From Hevea brasiliensis (lineage: Eukaryota > Streptophyta > Magnoliopsida > Malpighiales > Euphorbiaceae): a DNA stretch of 64,000 bases. The DNA is taken from positions 80,524,992-80,588,991 of the forward strand of contig NC_079498.1 in assembly GCF_030052815.1 (NCBI RefSeq), read 5' to 3'. The notes beneath the pieces are model-generated. The model made no database searches. It was not told where the DNA came from and saw nothing but the letters and a program-made list of their open reading frames with translations. Position 1 is the first letter of the stretch. Each line of letters begins with the position of its first letter. A program made the translations under genes and the position numbers. Shown here piece by piece: positions 60,863 to 64,000 of the stretch.

Positions 60863-62005
60863 TGGCAGTTTACCAAAGCATCAAAGTCCCATTTTCAAAT
60901 CCTTAATTCAAGCACTAATATGCACATACTTGGACATTAACCTACTACAACTTCCATTTGAGTTAATCAACCTTGATTCCCATCCATTAGAGGTAAGAAA
61001 AACTCAAATACAACAAACTTTCATGGCTACAGAAAATGGACAAGTTCATATCTCAATATTTTTTTTATTTCTCTTCACCAAATCACTCACCTCAACCTAA
61101 ACACAAGGTTTACTAAAGCTAGGGAGAAGATTTGGACACTTACCTCTTGAGAGCTTCCGTTAAACTTCACCAAATCTCTACCTTTTTGTTCCCAATATCT
61201 TTCCCAAGGTGAGTAGGCAAGTTTTAATGAAGTATCCAAGTGGAAATAATGGCTTGATCATGCACCAATGGAGCTTTGCATGTGGGGCGACAATGGAGCT
61301 TTCATGGAGGACAATTCAGCTGGTTGTTTGAGAGGGAGAAGATGGACTTAATTTCTGTCCAAAATGACTTCAATAGGTGTCCCAAAGCTTGAGTTAGTGG
61401 AGCACTAACTTGAATTATCATTAATCTTAAATTCCTTAATTTGCTCATTTGCCACTAATCTTTTACTATTTACATAATGTATCTCATTTTAATTTTTCAT
61501 GACATTTCCAAAGTGTAATATCATTTATTTTTAATGGATGTTGAGGTCAAAAGGCAACTCTTGGTGTCAAATGACTGAAATGCCCCTCTTCGGGTTGTAT
61601 TCCCGATTTTTTGGTAACACTGATTCTTGTTTGTTTCTCGATTTTTCGTTTTTCTTTGTACTAATTTATTAATTTTTCTTTGATATTTATAGTGTCAATT
61701 ACATTTCAATAAACCTTTAATTATGTCCCGAAATTTAATTTTGAGGGTTCTCCACGGTCCTGGGGTCGGCAACGGCCTTCCCAGTGCGGTCACCCATCGC
61801 TGCGGTGCTGGCTCGTTTAACCTAGTTTCATTTTCTGTCTTTCATTTTTCTTTGATTTTTCTTGTATTTTATTTTTATTTATTTCATCATTATATGTCTG
61901 TTCACTATCACCGAAGTGTAGTTCCAGACATCCTGACTTGCTTGGACTGACATTAGGTCACCAGAGCAACAGAACGTACAGAACACGTACAATGGGGATG
62001 TTACA
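60863..62005 (-). repeat. E 5' LTR, right piece
   Basis: Continues the E LTR after Copia-2 and ends GATGTTACA at 62005. It has no gene. Confidence 0.88.
61774..61825 (-). promoter_or_regulatory. 5S rRNA-like block in E LTR
   Basis: Sense GGTTAAACGAGCC, GCGATGGGTGACC and GGGAAGGCC. It starts about 180 bases from the LTR sense start. Confidence 0.63.
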
Positions 62006-62149
62006 ATACATTATAATTAGTTATTAATTGTAATGTAAATTATGAATTGTATGTTTAAATATAGATTATGGGCATCAATGGGCATACCTCTTTCTTCTAT
62101 GGAAAGATGCTTCCTCTTTCTTACTAGAATCATCCTGTGTGTCAGCTCT

Positions 62150-62530
62150 TAGGGCATTCTCAAGCTAGATGCTAGCTTAGCTAACTCATTAGCTTCCCAA
62201 TTGGCTTTCCTTGGCATATGTATGAAAGAAACTTCCTTGAAGCAATCTAGAATCTATATAGTAGTAATAAAATAAGGGGTAAGGGAGAAGCTACCACACT
62301 TAAACTCTCTAGTAAGCTATTTGTCGACCAGTTACAAATCTGCCATGATGTGCACCTCCTCCGCTCCTAATTCTTTGAGGATCTCTAAATCGATAATTCA
62401 TGCCTCATACTCAGCTTCATTGTTGGTACATTAGAATTCCAGACTAAAGGAAACAGTCATCTTGGTACCAGCAGGTGATACAATAATGACCCTGCACATG
62501 CTGAAGCCTTTGTACTGGAGCCGTTAAACA
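62150..62530 (-). pseudogene. Archaeal-type RNase H (aRNH) of Tat element, broken
   Basis: The sense strand has VIIVSPAGTK near 62480, CTNNEAEYEA at 62401-62430, KELGAEEVHIMADL near 62360 and the tail EANELAKLAS near 62170. These are the hallmarks of the second RNase H of Tat elements. Stops occur between them, so it is not functional. Known family role: extra or replacement RNase H activity in reverse transcription. Confidence 0.82.
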
Positions 62531-62636
62531 ATAGGGACCATGGTACCTTCTACGTATTATAGACATTCAACCCTTACTCCATCGAGTCTGTTGTCTCTAG
62601 ACATGGGTGGTCAGCCAAGAAGTCTGCCAGTACCTG

Positions 62637-62960
62637 TCACTTCAAAGATTTATAGGGAAAATAACTTAAGGTAATTTTTGATAAGGCTAATAACCACTTT
62701 CTAATCCTTCCAGTAATCAGTAGTCTGGATAATATGTATTTCATTAAATTTGTTTGTGAAACTATATATGCCCTAGAACCTATAAAATAATGTCTTAATT
62801 TTGCATAGGAAAAATGCAAGGCCAAGCAAAGCTTCTCAATTGTAGAATGCCTAGTCTCTATATCTGTGAAGTTTCGACTTAAGTAATAAATTGCATGCTT
62901 ATGTCCCATTTGGATATCTTGTGCCAGTAAACATCCAATAAAATCTAAAGCAATAGACAT
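62637..62960 (-). pseudogene. RNase H of Tat element
   Basis: An open stretch of 107 codons with AIYYLSRNFTDIETR, STIEKLCLAL and a LRHYFIGSRAYIV segment, the pattern of the ordinary gypsy RNase H directly after RT. It is followed in sense by the archaeal-type RNase H. Confidence 0.82.
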
Positions 62961-63179
62961 ATAAAGCTTTAATGGATCACCATACCTTAGAGGAACAAGT
63001 ATTAGCAGCCTAGTGGGATACTCCTTGATTTTGTCAAAGGCTTGCTAGTGCTTCTCTTCCCATCTGAATTCACTCTCTTGTTTAAGCCTCAATAAGTAAA
63101 AAAATTCTTTTGCTTTACTTGCAAGGTTAGATATGAATCTTCACAAGTAATTTACCTCCCTCAGGAATCTCTGTAACTA

Positions 63180-63434
63180 TTTCTTAGTCTTAGGTGGTTT
63201 TACTTCCTAGATGGATTTGGTTTCGTTCTAATCTACCTCTATTCCCCATTGATGCATTAGGAAACCCAAGAAGTTTTTGGCTTTGATGCCAAAGGCACAC
63301 TTGAAAGAGATTTATCTTCAGCTGGTGCTACCTCATCCTTTGGATGCTTTTCCTTAGATGTTCCACGTGTTTATTAGACCTGTTGGACTTTACTACTATG
63401 TCATCAATATAGACTTCCATGAAATGACCTAGCA
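63180..63434 (-). pseudogene. Reverse transcriptase fragment of Tat element, cut by F
   Basis: The sense strand starts at the break with LGHFMEVYIDDIVVKS, with YIDD at 63400-63411. HVEHLRKSIQRMR and LKINLFQ follow, then a LLGF-like segment in a shifted frame. Upstream RT sequence is displaced beyond LTR F. Confidence 0.82.
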
Positions 63435-64000
63435 TGTAATGCCCTCACTTTAGATAATCCATACATTCTACTGTTCCGATGACTAATGTCTGTCTGGATA
63501 GCTAGAATGTCTGGAACTATATCTAAACTGGAGTGAGGAGTCATAAATAACCCAACTAATGATAAGAAAAATTAAGGAAAAATTTAAGCAATGAAATGCA
63601 CTAAGGTTAAATGAGTCGTAGCTCCGGCGATGGGTAACCCTAACGAGAAGCGACTGTGAAGACCGTTAGCAACCCTAAACCCATGGAAAACCCTGTGAAA
63701 TAATTTATGGGACTCAGGTGAAGAGTTATTGAGTCTTAGATGACAATAGAATGCTAAGAAAATACTAAGAAAATTTTGTAAATCGGTACAGACAATTTTA
63801 ACCCGATAAGCCAAACAAAGGGCATTTTGGTCATTTCACCTTCAGAAATGATTTTTTACCAACTTGTCCATTTAAGTAAGTGAGCTATATTACATAAAAT
63901 GTGAATAAATATTAATGAAAATTTAATTAAAAATGAGTAAAAGAAAGAAGAAAGAAAACCAAAATAAAATGAAATGTAATTCATAATTATGACATCACAT
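63435..64000 (+). mobile_element. F: gypsy LTR start in opposite orientation, runs off window
   Basis: Begins TGTAATGCCC and is homologous to the sense start of LTRs C and E (TCTACTGTTCCGATGAC near 63468, and a GGGCATTTTGGTCATTTCACC block near 63820). Its sense strand is plus, opposite to all other gypsy elements here. It interrupts the Tat RT. I cannot tell whether it is a full element or a solo LTR. Confidence 0.85.
63603..63656 (+). promoter_or_regulatory. 5S rRNA-like block in LTR F
   Basis: Plus strand AAGGTTAAATGAG, GGCGATGGGTAACC and CGAGAAGCGAC. It starts 169 bases from the LTR start, the same distance as in LTR C. Confidence 0.55.

Larger units (their letters stand above)
46354..62005 (-). 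mobile_element. E: gypsy element, 5' half visible, LTR split by Copia-2
   Basis: From right to left in sense: 5' LTR (49039-51317 plus 60863-62005, 3421 bp in all), primer binding site, gag, zinc knuckle, protease, reverse transcriptase, then a cut at 46354 by D. RNase H, integrase and 3' LTR lie beyond the left window edge. The LTR belongs with C and F: it shares the ACGCGTT block and the GCTTAGTGGTGC block near 49620-49665. Gag-pol is long but broken by stops and frameshifts. Confidence 0.9.
62006..63434 (-). mobile_element. Tat-lineage gypsy pol fragment
   Basis: From right to left in sense: RT palm and thumb, RNase H, then an additional archaeal-type RNase H. That order and the TNNEAEYEA motif mark the Tat (Ogre/Retand) branch of plant gypsy elements. 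The fragment is bounded by E at 62005 and by LTR F at 63435, and both cut into it. No LTR of its own is in the window. The first 140 bases (62006-62150) are AT-rich with no recognised domain. Confidence 0.83.

Overview
This window is a piece of a flowering-plant nuclear genome made almost entirely of LTR retrotransposons inserted into one another. The host is probably a eudicot, but I cannot name the species. The evidence is plant Ty1/copia (Angela-like) and Ty3/gypsy chromovirus (Tekay/Del-like) polyproteins, primer binding sites complementary to initiator Met-tRNA, AT-rich sequence and very long LTRs. I found no host gene, tRNA, functional rRNA gene or CRISPR array. Every recognisable coding region is a broken retroelement gag or pol.

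Layout, with matching 5-bp target-site duplications (TSDs) where both ends are visible. Copia-1 (+ strand, 5' end outside the window) supplies 1-5242, 30228-30637 and 40869-40943. Its 3' LTR is split by two insertions. The first is solo LTR A1 (5243-30222, TSD CTTCT). The second is gypsy element A2 (30638-40863, TSD TGCAT). A1 is split by gypsy array B (6563-27764, TSD CAAAT), which has the unusual form LTR-internal-LTR-internal-LTR. The first LTR of B carries solo LTR C (9101-12356, TSD CATTT). Copia-1 lies inside gypsy element D (40944-46353). D interrupts the reverse transcriptase of gypsy element E (46354-62005). The 5' LTR of E is split by a second, complete Copia copy, Copia-2 (51318-60857, TSD AAACA, two 2106-bp LTRs). 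E abuts a Tat-lineage gypsy fragment (62006-63434) with a second, archaeal-type RNase H. That fragment is cut by an oppositely oriented gypsy LTR, F, which runs off the end. The implied history is up to seven layers: Tat, E, D, Copia-1, A1, B, C.

All gypsy elements except F are on the minus strand, so their 3' LTR is on the left and gag and the primer binding site are on the right. LTR families B and D are related, as are C, E and F. A is more distinct.

The most interesting signal is shared by all ten gypsy LTR copies that include the relevant end. About 170-185 bases from the LTR sense start there is a block of about 50 bp resembling the internal promoter of 5S rRNA genes: a box A-like AAGTTAA and a box C-like GATGGGTGACC followed by GGGAAG, in the same order and on the sense strand. 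The LTRs also share several inverted repeats with conserved stems and variable loops. Most stop codons in the pol fragments sit where another copy or the family has glutamine, as expected from C-to-T decay of methylated DNA.
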